Below, one piece after another: positions 8,277 through 16,781 of a DNA stretch of 48,216 nucleotides. The DNA is from Avibacterium volantium_A (GTDB taxonomy: Bacteria > Pseudomonadota > Gammaproteobacteria > Enterobacterales > Pasteurellaceae): positions 1 through 48,216 of the forward strand of contig NZ_JBMMGT010000018.1 in assembly GCF_049366555.1 (NCBI RefSeq), given 5' to 3'. Numbering within the stretch: position 1 is the stretch's first letter; every line of letters begins with the position of its first letter. The position numbers and the translations under genes are program-made. The notes beneath the pieces were generated by a model, which worked only from the letters and a program-made list of their open reading frames with translations, was not told where the DNA came from and did no database searches.

Positions 8277-10994
8277 TTAACTATATTTCGCCGCGCGATT
8301 GCCGTGGCAATGTTTGTATTTCTTGCCTGAACCGCAAGGGCAAGGTTCATTACGCCCAATCTTACGATCTGATGGTGGCAATGGTGCTTGTTCTCCTTGA
8401 GCTTGCTGATCATCAGCAGTGTTATATTGCATTTGTGCCTGATCACGCGCTGCCATTTCTTGCTGCAATTTCTCCACTTGCTCAATTTCTTCTTGAGTAC
8501 GAATTTGTACACGGCTTAAGGTGGTAATCACACTCAATTTCAAGGAATCAAGCATATCCGTGAACATTTGGAAAGATTCTTTTTTATATTCTTGTTTTGG
8601 ATCTTTTTGTGCATAGCCACGCAGGTGAATACCACGGCGTAGGTGATCCATTGCGGATAAATGTTCTTTCCAAAGTTCATCAAGGGTTTGCAGCATTACG
8701 CCTTTTTCAAAATGACGCATTGACTCTGAGCCAACCAATTCTTCTTTACGTTTATATTCCGCAACGGCCGCGTCAATAATACGCTCGCGCAAGGTTTCTT
8801 CGTGCAAGGCATTATTTTCTTCCAACCATTGGCTGATTGGTAAGTCTAAAGCGAAATCTTGTCTTAAACGCTGTTCTAGCCCCGGAATATCCCACATTTC
8901 TTCTAAGGAATTTGGTGGAATATATTGATCAATCACGCTGTTGAAGACATCTTGACGGATCACTTCAATGGTGTCAGCGATGTTTTCGTTATCCAACAGC
9001 TCATTACGTTGTTGATAAATCGCGTGGCGTTGATCGTTGGCAACGTCATCAAATTCTAATAGATTTTTACGACCGTCAAAGTTATGCGCTTCAACTTTTG
9101 CTTGCGCAGAAGCGATTACTTTCGTGAGCAATTTCGATTCCATTGCCTCGCCTGGTGTACTAAAGGCTTTGCGCATCATATTGAGCTTACCTTCGTTTAA
9201 GTAAATCCGCATTAACGCATCGTCTAAGGATAAGTAGAAACGTGATGAACCTGGGTCGCCTTGGCGGCCTGAACGTCCACGCAACTGGTTATCGATACGG
9301 CGTGATTCGTGGCGTTCCGTACCGATAATATGCAAGCCACCCGCTTGTTTTACAATATTGTGGCTTTCTTGCCATTTGGCTTTGATTTCTTCAATTTGCG
9401 CTTCTGTTGGGTTATCCAATTTCGCCACTTCGGCTTTCCAGTTACCACCAAGCACAATATCTGTACCACGTCCTGCCATATTGGTGGCAATGGTTACGGC
9501 CCCCGGATAACCTGCATTAGCAATAATTTCCGCTTCTTGCGCATGGAATTTTGCGTTTAATACGCTATGCTTAATGCCAGCTTTGGTTAAGGCATCAGAT
9601 AACAATTCTGATTTTTCAATGGACGCCGTTCCCACCAGCACGGGTTGGTTGCGCGCAATGCAATCTTTAATTTCTTCAATAATCGCAGCAAATTTGTACT
9701 GTTCATTTTCAAACATTAAATCCGTGCGATCATCACGAATCATTGGACGATTAGTTGGGATCACAATGGTTTCCAGACCATAAATTTGTTGGAATTCAAA
9801 GGCTTCAGTGTCCGCTGTCCCTGTCATTCCGGCTAATTTCTCATAAAGACGAAAATAGTTTTGGTAAGTGATAGAAGCGACCGTTTGGTTTTCATTTTGA
9901 ATTGGCACACCTTCTTTTGCTTCAATAGCTTGGTGCAAGCCCTCTGACCAACGGCGGCCTGCCATTGTGCGCCCTGTATGCTCATCAACAATGATAATTT
10001 CGCCATCTTTTACGATGTAATCCACATCACGTTCAAACAATGTATGAGCGCGCAATGCGGCATAAACATGGTGTAACAGCGTGACTTTAGCAGGGGAATA
10101 CAGAGATTCGGTTTCTTGCATCAGGCCTTGATCGATCAACCATTGCTCGATTTTTTCTTGCCCACGTTCTGTGAGATACGCCTGTTTGCTTTTCAGATCT
10201 AAAGTGTAGTCGCCATCACCTTGGTATTCTTCGGTGTCTTCTTTATCTTGTTTGATTAAATGAGGAATCAATTTATCAATGGCAATATAAAGCTCAGAAC
10301 TGTCTTCCGCAGGCCCTGAAATGATCAACGGCGTACGCGCTTCGTCAATCAAAATAGAATCCACTTCATCAACCAAGGCATAATAAAGTTCTTTTTGGAA
10401 GCGATCTTGTGCTGAATGAGCTAAATTATCACGCAAATAATCAAAGCCTAATTCACTGTTAGTGGCATAGGTAATATCCGCAGCATAGGCAGCACGTTTT
10501 TCTTCTGCTGGCAAGCCCGGCACGTTTACCCCAACGGTCATTCCTAAAAATTCAAATAATGGGCGGTTAGTTTCCGCATCGCGGCGCGCAAGATAATCAT
10601 TCACCGTAACAACGTGAACGCCTTTTCCTGTTAAGGCATTAAGATAGCAAGGCAAGGTTGCGGTAAGGGTTTTCCCTTCCCCTGTGCGCATTTCTGCGAT
10701 GCAACGATTATTCAGCACCATACCGCCAATGAGCTGCACATCAAAATGACGCATACCAAGTACACGTTTACTCGCTTCACGCACGGTGGCAAAGGCTTCT
10801 GGCAATAGGCTTTGTAAGCTTTCACCATTTTTTAAGCGTTCACGAAATTCTGCCGTTTTGCTTTGCAACTGTTCATCGCTTAAGGCTTCAAACTCCGGCT
10901 CCATTTTGTTAATTTTGATCACTTGTTTATTCAAACGGCGCAGAATGCGATCATTACGGCTACCAAAAATTTTTGTAAAAATAGTTCTAAACAT
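8277..10994 (-). CDS. secA: Protein translocase ATPase SecA
   Basis: ATPase motor that pushes preproteins through SecYEG. The 905-aa product has Walker A MRTGEGKT (102-109), the DEVD/ARTPLIISG segment near 210, the second nucleotide-binding fold with GRGTDIVLGGN and QLRGRSGRQGD, and a C-terminal zinc finger with Cys885, Cys887, Cys896 and His897 (CPCGSGKKYKHCH). The N-terminus reads MFRTIFTKIFGSRNDR. Only a poor Shine-Dalgarno (AAAGAA, 11007-11002) precedes the start, consistent with translation regulated from secM upstream. Confidence 0.98.
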   Translation of the reverse strand: MFRTIFTKIFGSRNDRILRRLNKQVIKINKMEPEFEALSDEQLQSKTAEFRERLKNGESLQSLLPEAFATVREASKRVLGMRHFDVQLIGGMVLNNRCIAEMRTGEGKTLTATLPCYLNALTGKGVHVVTVNDYLARRDAETNRPLFEFLGMTVGVNVPGLPAEEKRAAYAADITYATNSELGFDYLRDNLAHSAQDRFQKELYYALVDEVDSILIDEARTPLIISGPAEDSSELYIAIDKLIPHLIKQDKEDTEEYQGDGDYTLDLKSKQAYLTERGQEKIEQWLIDQGLMQETESLYSPAKVTLLHHVYAALRAHTLFERDVDYIVKDGEIIIVDEHTGRTMAGRRWSEGLHQAIEAKEGVPIQNENQTVASITYQNYFRLYEKLAGMTGTADTEAFEFQQIYGLETIVIPTNRPMIRDDRTDLMFENEQYKFAAIIEEIKDCIARNQPVLVGTASIEKSELLSDALTKAGIKHSVLNAKFHAQEAEIIANAGYPGAVTIATNMAGRGTDIVLGGNWKAEVAKLDNPTEAQIEEIKAKWQESHNIVKQAGGLHIIGTERHESRRIDNQLRGRSGRQGDPGSSRFYLSLDDALMRIYLNEGKLNMMRKAFSTPGEAMESKLLTKVIASAQAKVEAHNFDGRKNLLEFDDVANDQRHAIYQQRNELLDNENIADTIEVIRQDVFNSVIDQYIPPNSLEEMWDIPGLEQRLRQDFALDLPISQWLEENNALHEETLRERIIDAAVAEYKRKEELVGSESMRHFEKGVMLQTLDELWKEHLSAMDHLRRGIHLRGYAQKDPKQEYKKESFQMFTDMLDSLKLSVITTLSRVQIRTQEEIEQVEKLQQEMAARDQAQMQYNTADDQQAQGEQAPLPPSDRKIGRNEPCPCGSGKKYKHCHGNRAAKYS

Positions 10995-11001
10995 AATTTT
11001 A

Positions 11002-11075
11002 TTCTTTTATATCAATAGGTTAAATTCAATTTCAGCAGTTGCTGAAATCAGTTAAAAAGTATTTACTAGAAAGAA
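11002..11075 (-). promoter_or_regulatory. secM-secA intergenic leader with hairpin
   Basis: On the transcript, a stem TTTCAGC/GCTGAAA (11047-11041 and 11036-11030, 4-nt loop) lies between the secM stop and secA. UUCUUU just after secM (11075-11070) is complementary to AAAGAA (11007-11002), the only Shine-Dalgarno-like run before secA. That would close a larger stem hiding the secA ribosome site, in the manner of the E. coli secM-secA leader. The pairings are seen; the regulation is inferred. Confidence 0.45.
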
Positions 11076-11078
11076 AGG

Positions 11079-11390
11079 TTAAGCCGTAGGGCCTGCACGG
11101 ATCGGCGTGGCGGCACTGAGTATAGGAAAAACAAAGTGCGGTGCTTTTTTAGTGAGAATTTTCGGTGCAACAAAACTTTTTTTGCTTGGTTTTTGTTGCT
11201 GTTGAATAATTTGTTTGTGGGCAACTCGCTGATAACAAGCAAGCTGTTGCATTTGGCGCTGTTCGCGCGAATAATTTTCACAGGCAAGCCCAGCATTTTC
11301 CACCCCTTGCGCATTAGGCAAGGCAAAGATCGCAATCATACTAAGTAGTAACTGCGACCAAAAATGCTGTGTGCTTTTAGATGAAATCAT
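11079..11390 (-). CDS. secM: SecM secretion monitor (arrest peptide)
   Basis: Regulatory nascent chain whose translation arrest, relieved by SecA-dependent pulling, controls secA expression. The 103-aa product has a signal sequence (HFWSQLLLSMIAIFALPNA) resembling E. coli SecM, and it ends PIRAGPTA two residues before the stop, matching the arrest core GIRAGP with Gly161 changed to Pro. The essential Arg and the final Pro are present; the upstream Trp-Ile of E. coli is Ile-Leu here. Start chosen at ATG 11390; a TTG six codons upstream keeps the frame open. It lies directly upstream of secA. A USS (11134-11142) lies within the coding sequence. Confidence 0.88.
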   Translation of the reverse strand: MISSKSTQHFWSQLLLSMIAIFALPNAQGVENAGLACENYSREQRQMQQLACYQRVAHKQIIQQQQKPSKKSFVAPKILTKKAPHFVFPILSAATPIRAGPTA

Positions 11391-11424
11391 TCGGTAACTT
11401 ATTTTCAATTAAAAAATGGCTGTT

Positions 11425-11453
11425 ATTGTAGCGGAAAATCACTACAATGTCTT
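11425..11453 (-). promoter_or_regulatory. secM: Candidate secM-secA promoter overlapping a dyad
   Basis: On the minus strand AAGACA (11453-11448), 17-bp spacer, TACAAT (11430-11425). The region also contains a perfect dyad ATTGTAG-N10-CTACAAT (11425-11448), so an unknown regulator may bind across the promoter. Confidence 0.45.
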
Positions 11454-11496
11454 ATTCTGATGTGTAATATTAGGGCAAAAAAGCCGAAAACAAGCG

Positions 11497-11811
11497 ATGC
11501 GATACAGTAAACCAACCAACGTACAAGATGTGCTAGAAAATTCCAGCCTAGGCAAAATTATGCAAAAAGGCATTTTGTTACAACAGCTGAACGAGCAAGT
11601 AGAACGCCTATTTCCTAATCAATTTAAAGGCTTTTATCGTGTTGCCAATTTTTCCGAAACAACGTTGGTGATTGAAGTGGCAAATGCGATGGTGCGCCAA
11701 AGTTTGTTATTCAAAGAAAAAGATCTCTTGGCAAAAGTGCAAGGCTTAAATCCGCAGATTCAACAACTTCAATTTAAAGTGAATCCCGCTTTAATCACTC
11801 AGCCACGTTGA
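11497..11811 (+). CDS. dciA: DciA-like DUF721 protein
   Basis: A 104-aa protein with the DUF721 pattern (VQDVLENSSLGKIMQKG near the N-terminus, then a basic KH-like fold). DciA is the replicative-helicase operator in bacteria that lack the phage-derived DnaC loader. A DUF721 gene next to secA is also typical of vibrios and pseudomonads. It is divergent from secM-secA, and its last 13 bp overlap the 3' end of dam on the opposite strand. The assignment rests on the N-terminal motif, size and neighbourhood. Confidence 0.7.
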   Translation: MRYSKPTNVQDVLENSSLGKIMQKGILLQQLNEQVERLFPNQFKGFYRVANFSETTLVIEVANAMVRQSLLFKEKDLLAKVQGLNPQIQQLQFKVNPALITQPR

Positions 11812-12665
11812 GTTTTTTGCCCGTGAAATCTGGCGATCAGTTCGTTCACCTTAATGCGCTTGTGCGAAGCTTGACTGATTGAACGCTGTACTTTTAAGCG
11901 TTTGATTTTCGCTCCGTGGTAAATTTGACGGGTAAATTTGGTATCGTGATTAGAAATTAGCACGGGAATTTGTCGCTCTCTTGCGGTACGATGCGCCAAT
12001 TCAGCCAAGGCTTGCTGATGATCTAACGAAAATTCATTGCCAGCATAGCTGGTGAAATTGCTTTCTTGTTTGATCGGTGCATACGGCGGATCGCAATAGA
12101 TCACCGAATTTTCATCAGCGAATTTAAAGGCTTCGTGAAAATCTGCGCAAATAAACACCGCACTTTGTGCTTTATGGGCAAAATAGCGTAGCTCAATTTC
12201 GGGGAAATAGTGGGTTTTATAGCGCCCAAATGGCACGTTAAACTCATTTTTGCTGTTGTAACGACATAAGCCATTGAATCCAAAGCGATTGAGATACAAA
12301 AACAGTACGGAACGCTCAAAGTTATTAGTGGATTGGTTAAACTGGGCGCGCCGTGCGTAATAATAGTCTGGCGTATTCGCATCAGGGTGAAAAAAGACCG
12401 TTTTCACAGCTTCAATATACAAATTGACATCTTGTTTAACGGTGTTAAATAGATTGATCAAATCAGCATTAATATCCACCAAAATGTAGCGTTCAAATTG
12501 GCTATTCAAAAAAACAGCCCCAGCCCCCACGAAAGGCTCAATAAGGCATTGTTTTTTCTTAGGAAATAATTTATTGATTTGATCCGTAAGACGAAACTTT
12601 CCGCCCGCCCATTTTAGAAAAGGGCGGTATTTTTGTTGTGGGAAAATTGTCGCATCAGGATACAT
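11799..12665 (-). CDS. dam: DNA adenine methyltransferase Dam
   Basis: Methylates N6 of adenine in GATC, marking the parental strand for MutHLS repair and timing replication and gene expression. The 288-aa product has the SAM-binding motif FLKWAGGK at residues 16-23, EPFVGAGAVF at 43-52 and the catalytic DPPY at 192-195, in the alpha-class order. It follows aroB by 5 bp on the same strand, the conserved aroK-aroB-dam order, but without the damX gene that lies between aroB and dam in E. coli. Confidence 0.96.
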   Translation of the reverse strand: MYPDATIFPQQKYRPFLKWAGGKFRLTDQINKLFPKKKQCLIEPFVGAGAVFLNSQFERYILVDINADLINLFNTVKQDVNLYIEAVKTVFFHPDANTPDYYYARRAQFNQSTNNFERSVLFLYLNRFGFNGLCRYNSKNEFNVPFGRYKTHYFPEIELRYFAHKAQSAVFICADFHEAFKFADENSVIYCDPPYAPIKQESNFTSYAGNEFSLDHQQALAELAHRTARERQIPVLISNHDTKFTRQIYHGAKIKRLKVQRSISQASHKRIKVNELIARFHGQKTQRG

Positions 12666-12670
12666 TGAGA

Positions 12671-13762
12671 TCAGTCAGTTTGTGTGCAACGTGCAATGGC
12701 TGCAAGAACAAGATCTTTGTCGCTATCGCTTGCCACATAAGCTTGCCCAAGAGATTGTAGTAGCACAAGGCGTAACTTGCCTGCTAGCACTTTTTTATCA
12801 CGCATCATATGCGGTAAATAATCTTCAGGTTGCATTATATCTGGTGAAAGGGTTGGTAAATTAGCACGCGCAAAGAGCTTTTCTAAACGCCCTACATCTT
12901 GCACTGATAAATCCCCTAACATTTCAGAAAGCGCAGCCGCCATCATTGAACCCGCAGCCACCGCTTCACCGTGTAGCCATTGCCCATAGCCTAAATGGGT
13001 TTCAATAGCGTGGCCAAAAGTATGGCCTAAGTTGAGCAATGCGCGATCGCCTTTTTCTGTTTCATCTCTTGCCACTACGTCTGCTTTAATTTGACAACAA
13101 CGCGCGATACATTGCTGCAACGGCGCTTGTTCAAGGGCAACCAATTCATCAATGTGCTGTTCTAGCCATTCAAAGAAAGGATAATCTAAAATCGCGCCAT
13201 ATTTAATCACTTCCGCTAAACCGGCATTGACTTCGCGTTTTGGCAAGGTATTCAAGGTGAGCGTATCGACAATCACGGTGCAAGGCTGATAAAACGCCCC
13301 AATCATATTTTTACCTAAAGGGTGATTAACTGCGGTTTTCCCCCCCACAGAAGAATCCACTTGTGCAAGTAAGGTGGTTGGAATTTGGATAAAACGCACA
13401 CCACGTTGATAACTGGCTGCGGCATAACCCACTACATCACCAATCACACCGCCACCTAGAGCAATTAAGGTGGTATCGCGGCCGTGATTTTTTTCTAACA
13501 AGGCGGTAAAAATTAGATTAAGCGACTCAAGATTTTTGTATTGTTCCCCATCAGGCAATAACGCGTGATCAACCTGACAGTCCAATTCCATCAAGGTTTT
13601 CGTTACCTGTGCAAGATAATGGTGTGCAATGGTTGGATTACTAACGATCATCACTTTATCACCCGATTTTAGGGGATAAATACTCGGATCAGAAAGCAAG
13701 CCTGCTCCGATATAAATAGGATAACGACGTTCTTTTAATTCAACATTTACGCACAACATCAT
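12671..13762 (-). CDS. aroB: 3-dehydroquinate synthase AroB
   Basis: Second shikimate-pathway enzyme: converts DAHP to 3-dehydroquinate using NAD and a divalent metal. The 363-aa product shows the NAD-binding loop GGGVIGDVVGYAA, the IPTTLLAQVDSSVGGKTAVNHPLGKN block and the metal-ligand motif LGHTFGHAIE, all as in the family. It lies 17 bp after aroK and 5 bp before dam, so the three are probably one transcript. Confidence 0.97.
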   Translation of the reverse strand: MMLCVNVELKERRYPIYIGAGLLSDPSIYPLKSGDKVMIVSNPTIAHHYLAQVTKTLMELDCQVDHALLPDGEQYKNLESLNLIFTALLEKNHGRDTTLIALGGGVIGDVVGYAAASYQRGVRFIQIPTTLLAQVDSSVGGKTAVNHPLGKNMIGAFYQPCTVIVDTLTLNTLPKREVNAGLAEVIKYGAILDYPFFEWLEQHIDELVALEQAPLQQCIARCCQIKADVVARDETEKGDRALLNLGHTFGHAIETHLGYGQWLHGEAVAAGSMMAAALSEMLGDLSVQDVGRLEKLFARANLPTLSPDIMQPEDYLPHMMRDKKVLAGKLRLVLLQSLGQAYVASDSDKDLVLAAIARCTQTD

Positions 13763-13779
13763 TTTTTCCTTTTGGTTAA

Positions 13780-14307
13780 TTAGCCGTTGATATTTTCAAT
13801 TAAATCAACAATTTGATTTGCCATTACTTTGGCACTTTGATCATCAGTCGGTAAGGTAATATCCGCCACTTCTTGATAAAGCGGATTACGAATTTTTGAT
13901 AGATCTTCTAACACTTGACGCGGATCTTCCACATCTTGCAATAATGGACGTTTCTTATCACGTTGAGTACGTTGGAATTGTTTTTCCACCGTGGTTTCTA
14001 AATAGATCACGATGCCACGTGCAGAAAGGTGATTACGGTTTTCTTTTGACATCACCGCACCGCCGCCTGTGGAAAGCACAATGCCCTGTTTTTGTGTTAA
14101 TTCATTAATAATACGTTCTTCGCGTTTGCGGAAGCCTTCTTCACCTTCAACATCAAAAATCCAGCTAATGTCAGCGCCAGCACGTTGTTCAATTTCCGAA
14201 TCAGTATCAATAAAATCCATTCCTAACATTTGCGCTAATTGACGACCAATAGTGCTTTTCCCTGCTCCCATTGGGCCTACTAAGAAAATATTACGTTTCT
14301 CTGCCAT
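13780..14307 (-). CDS. aroK: Shikimate kinase AroK
   Basis: Phosphorylates shikimate at the 3-hydroxyl. The 175-aa product begins MAEKRNIFLVGPMGAGKST with the P-loop at residues 11-19. The shikimate-binding region FIDTDSEIE and the STGGGAV loop follow. The frame is open 25 codons further upstream, but that extension is hydrophobic, lacks a ribosome site and does not match the family, so ATG 14307 is chosen. First gene of aroK-aroB-dam. Confidence 0.95.
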   Translation of the reverse strand: MAEKRNIFLVGPMGAGKSTIGRQLAQMLGMDFIDTDSEIEQRAGADISWIFDVEGEEGFRKREERIINELTQKQGIVLSTGGGAVMSKENRNHLSARGIVIYLETTVEKQFQRTQRDKKRPLLQDVEDPRQVLEDLSKIRNPLYQEVADITLPTDDQSAKVMANQIVDLIENING

Positions 14308-14356
14308 TTTTCGTTGTTCTTCTTTAATAAAATTTAAAATAATTGATCTTTCCGAC

Positions 14357-14392
14357 AAATAAAAAGACAACCACAAAATCAAATATGGTTGC
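14357..14392 (-). terminator. Possible comE terminator
   Basis: On the minus strand CAACCA (14391-14386) and TGGTTG (14373-14368) form a 6-bp stem with a 12-nt loop, followed by TCTTTTTATTTG. It lies between comE and aroK and may separate the two transcription units, but the stem is short. Confidence 0.4.
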
Positions 14393-14463
14393 TAAAAGAT
14401 CACCCAAAAAATAATAGGGATTATCTCAATAAATGCCCACCTTTTTCAACCGTCAAAGCAGAT

Positions 14464-15867
14464 TTATTTACCAGATTTGTGCGAAATCTTGCTAGAAGAT
14501 GACGAAGTGCGGTGATTTTTTGTCGGATTTTTCACCGCACTTTGTTTTTCGGCCTGTTGCCCTTTTTTGATCAAATGCGGTGTGACGAAAATCACCAATT
14601 CCCGTTTTTGATGACGCTCTACTTCTTTGCTAAACAAGCGTTTAATCACTGGAATATCACCCAGCACAGGCACTTTATCTAAGGCTTTGGTAATGGTATC
14701 GTGGAAGATGCCACCTAGCACAATGGTTTCTCCATTTTGTGCGAAAACTTGCGTGTTAATTTCTTGCTTATCAATGGCAATCACTTCATTTTCGCCATAA
14801 GCCACACGCCCACCAGGGGCATTTTGACTCACGACCAAATCCAACAAAATGCCGTTATTTTTGGATAAATGTGGCGTTACTTCTAGCCCTAGCACCGCCT
14901 CGCGAAACTCAATGCTCTGGCTGTCATTTTTATTATTATTCACCACATAAGGAATTTCCGTCCCTTGCTTGATGCTTGCGCTTTTCTTATTCGTGGTAAG
15001 CAAACTTGGGCTAGCGATAATTTCTACGCTATTTTCTCGCTCCAAGGCGGTTAATTCTAAATCAAGCAATCTTCCATTGATTTTGGCAATCTGCAACGCC
15101 ACCGAGCCTGCGGGGGTATTGGTGGTGGCGAAATTGACGTTGAGATTATCGGTAATATTGACAAAACCGTTCGCATTCAGGCTACCCATTACTTTATGGC
15201 TTGCATCTGTTGGCGTAAAAATCCCCCAACGCACGCCAAGTTCTTTCAAACTTTCATCACTGATAGTTACAATGCGCGCTTCAATGGCGATTTGTTCAAT
15301 GGGCTTATCCATTTCCGTAACCAAGCGTTTCATTTGGTTTAATACGGCTTTTTCATCTTTAATAATCAATAGGTTACTGCGATCATCAAAACTCATACTG
15401 CCATTTGCCGAAAGCAACGAACCACTGCCCGAAGTGAGCGTTTTCATCACTTCAGACGCTTTGGCATAGTGCAGCTTTATTGTCATTGTTGATAATGTGG
15501 GAACTGTTGGCTCAGGCAGTGTATCTACAAATTCAATGGGAAGGTTATTGGCTACTTCTGGCAAAGAATTTTGCGAGGCTTTACTGAGATAATAAATACC
15601 ATTTTCCTGCCAGAATTGAAGCTGCTTTATTTTGGCAACCACTTGCAAAAATTGCGCGAGAGTAGTTTGTTGCAGTTGTAACGAAATTGAACCTTGCAAT
15701 TCGTCATCGATTACTAAATTAACCTTCTGTTGTGCAGCGAGTTGTTGCACGGTCTGTACCAAAGGGGCTTGTTGCAAGCGAATTGAAAAGGTTTCGCTCG
15801 GTTTTTCGCTTGCGCTGGCAAATAATGAAAAACTCAGAAAAAACGCACCGCACTTTAATAATTGCAT
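14464..15867 (-). CDS. comE: Competence secretin ComE (PilQ-like)
   Basis: Outer-membrane secretin through which the type IV competence pseudopilus passes. The 467-aa product has a signal peptide (residues 1-20), an N-terminal STN/AMIN-like region, an NO-type domain (TIKLHYAKASEVMKTL) and the secretin core ending VPVLGDIPVIKRLFSKE. A serine- and lysine-rich tail ends the protein and is encoded across an inverted USS pair (14505-14542). The ribosome site AGGAG precedes the ATG. Last gene of comABCDE. Confidence 0.95.
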   Translation of the reverse strand: MQLLKCGAFFLSFSLFASASEKPSETFSIRLQQAPLVQTVQQLAAQQKVNLVIDDELQGSISLQLQQTTLAQFLQVVAKIKQLQFWQENGIYYLSKASQNSLPEVANNLPIEFVDTLPEPTVPTLSTMTIKLHYAKASEVMKTLTSGSGSLLSANGSMSFDDRSNLLIIKDEKAVLNQMKRLVTEMDKPIEQIAIEARIVTISDESLKELGVRWGIFTPTDASHKVMGSLNANGFVNITDNLNVNFATTNTPAGSVALQIAKINGRLLDLELTALERENSVEIIASPSLLTTNKKSASIKQGTEIPYVVNNNKNDSQSIEFREAVLGLEVTPHLSKNNGILLDLVVSQNAPGGRVAYGENEVIAIDKQEINTQVFAQNGETIVLGGIFHDTITKALDKVPVLGDIPVIKRLFSKEVERHQKRELVIFVTPHLIKKGQQAEKQSAVKNPTKNHRTSSSSSKISHKSGK

Positions 15868-15876
15868 TTTTTTCTC

Positions 15877-16236
15877 CTAAAAGGTTAAATAAACAAATTG
15901 TGATTGCATACAGTCAAAAAGTGTAATTTGCTGTGGTGAAATTTCCTTAATCTGCAATCTTTCTTGTGCAACCACATCTTCCTTTTGAATAAGTATAACT
16001 TGTTGATTTTTATCAGTAAAAATTGCTTTGTTGTTTTCTGGAAACTGAATGATTCCAACTAACTTGAGCTGTTGAAAAGAAGCCTCTTCCGCCAAGATTT
16101 TTTTATGTGTAGGGCAATTTGTAGAACTTGGCTGAGCAACTATTGCCGCCTGTGCTGTGCGCTGTGTTTTATCAAAAGGATCTTGTGCAGAAACAAAGGG
16201 GCTGAGCAGTATGAGGAAAAGAAACGCTTTTTTCAT
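15877..16236 (-). CDS. comD: Competence protein ComD (PilP-like)
   Basis: Small periplasmic component of the competence pilus machinery, matching ComD by position and size (119 aa). It has a signal peptide MKKAFLFLILLSPFVSA and a PilP-type pattern (LKLVGIIQFPENNKAIF... ERLQIKEI) of a short beta domain that contacts the secretin. Its ATG overlaps the comC stop by 4 bp, and comE follows 9 bp downstream. Confidence 0.85.
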   Translation of the reverse strand: MKKAFLFLILLSPFVSAQDPFDKTQRTAQAAIVAQPSSTNCPTHKKILAEEASFQQLKLVGIIQFPENNKAIFTDKNQQVILIQKEDVVAQERLQIKEISPQQITLFDCMQSQFVYLTF

Positions 16237-16781
16237 TGTTTATCCTTGGGTAAAGAAAGTTTAAAACGAACTTCTGTGATTAGTGAGAGTTGTGAAAGCA
16301 GGTTTTCTCGTGTTTTGTAAATATGCAGTTGTAATACATTGAGTTGCGGAGTGCGCTTTAAAAGTGCGGTCAAAAATTGACGTAAATTATTGAAATTGCC
16401 GACTAATTGCATTGTTAAATAAGGCGCTTGGTAAAAATCCCATTGGCTATTTTTTACTTGTAGTTGAAAATCCTGTGGACGCAAAACTTGATTTATTTGG
16501 GCAATATCGCTTGTGAGTTCAGGCGTAAACGTATTTTGTGTATTTTGTTGTAGTGAGCTTAAAATTTGTTTTTGATGTGCCAAATTTTGTTCTAATTGCA
16601 GAATTTGGCGATCTGTTTGGTTATTTTGCTGTTGAATTTGCTGATATTCCATAATCCAAAAAGACAAGGGCAAAAAGATAAAAATCAGTAATAGAGCATA
16701 TTGCCTAGTAGCTGAAAGCTGGGCGAGCTTGCCTAGTAAATTATGCGGATTATTAAAAATTTGCTTCATCATCTTGTTCAT
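16233..16781 (-). CDS. comC: Competence protein ComC (PilO-like)
   Basis: Inner-membrane component with one transmembrane segment (YALLLIFIFLPLSFWIM, about residues 28-44), a Gln-rich coiled coil and a small periplasmic domain, as in PilO proteins. 182 aa as given, but ATG 16772 and 16769 are equally possible starts and no clear ribosome site distinguishes them. The start overlaps the end of comB by 29 bp. Confidence 0.82.
   Translation of the reverse strand: MNKMMKQIFNNPHNLLGKLAQLSATRQYALLLIFIFLPLSFWIMEYQQIQQQNNQTDRQILQLEQNLAHQKQILSSLQQNTQNTFTPELTSDIAQINQVLRPQDFQLQVKNSQWDFYQAPYLTMQLVGNFNNLRQFLTALLKRTPQLNVLQLHIYKTRENLLSQLSLITEVRFKLSLPKDKQ

Noticed and set aside
14308..14382. 25-codon extension of AroK
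   Set aside because: The hydrophobic residues do not match the family and there is no ribosome site; ATG 14307 directly precedes the P-loop as expected.
14969..15469. 166-aa plus-strand ORF
   Set aside because: It is antisense to the conserved secretin comE and shows no family features or ribosome site.
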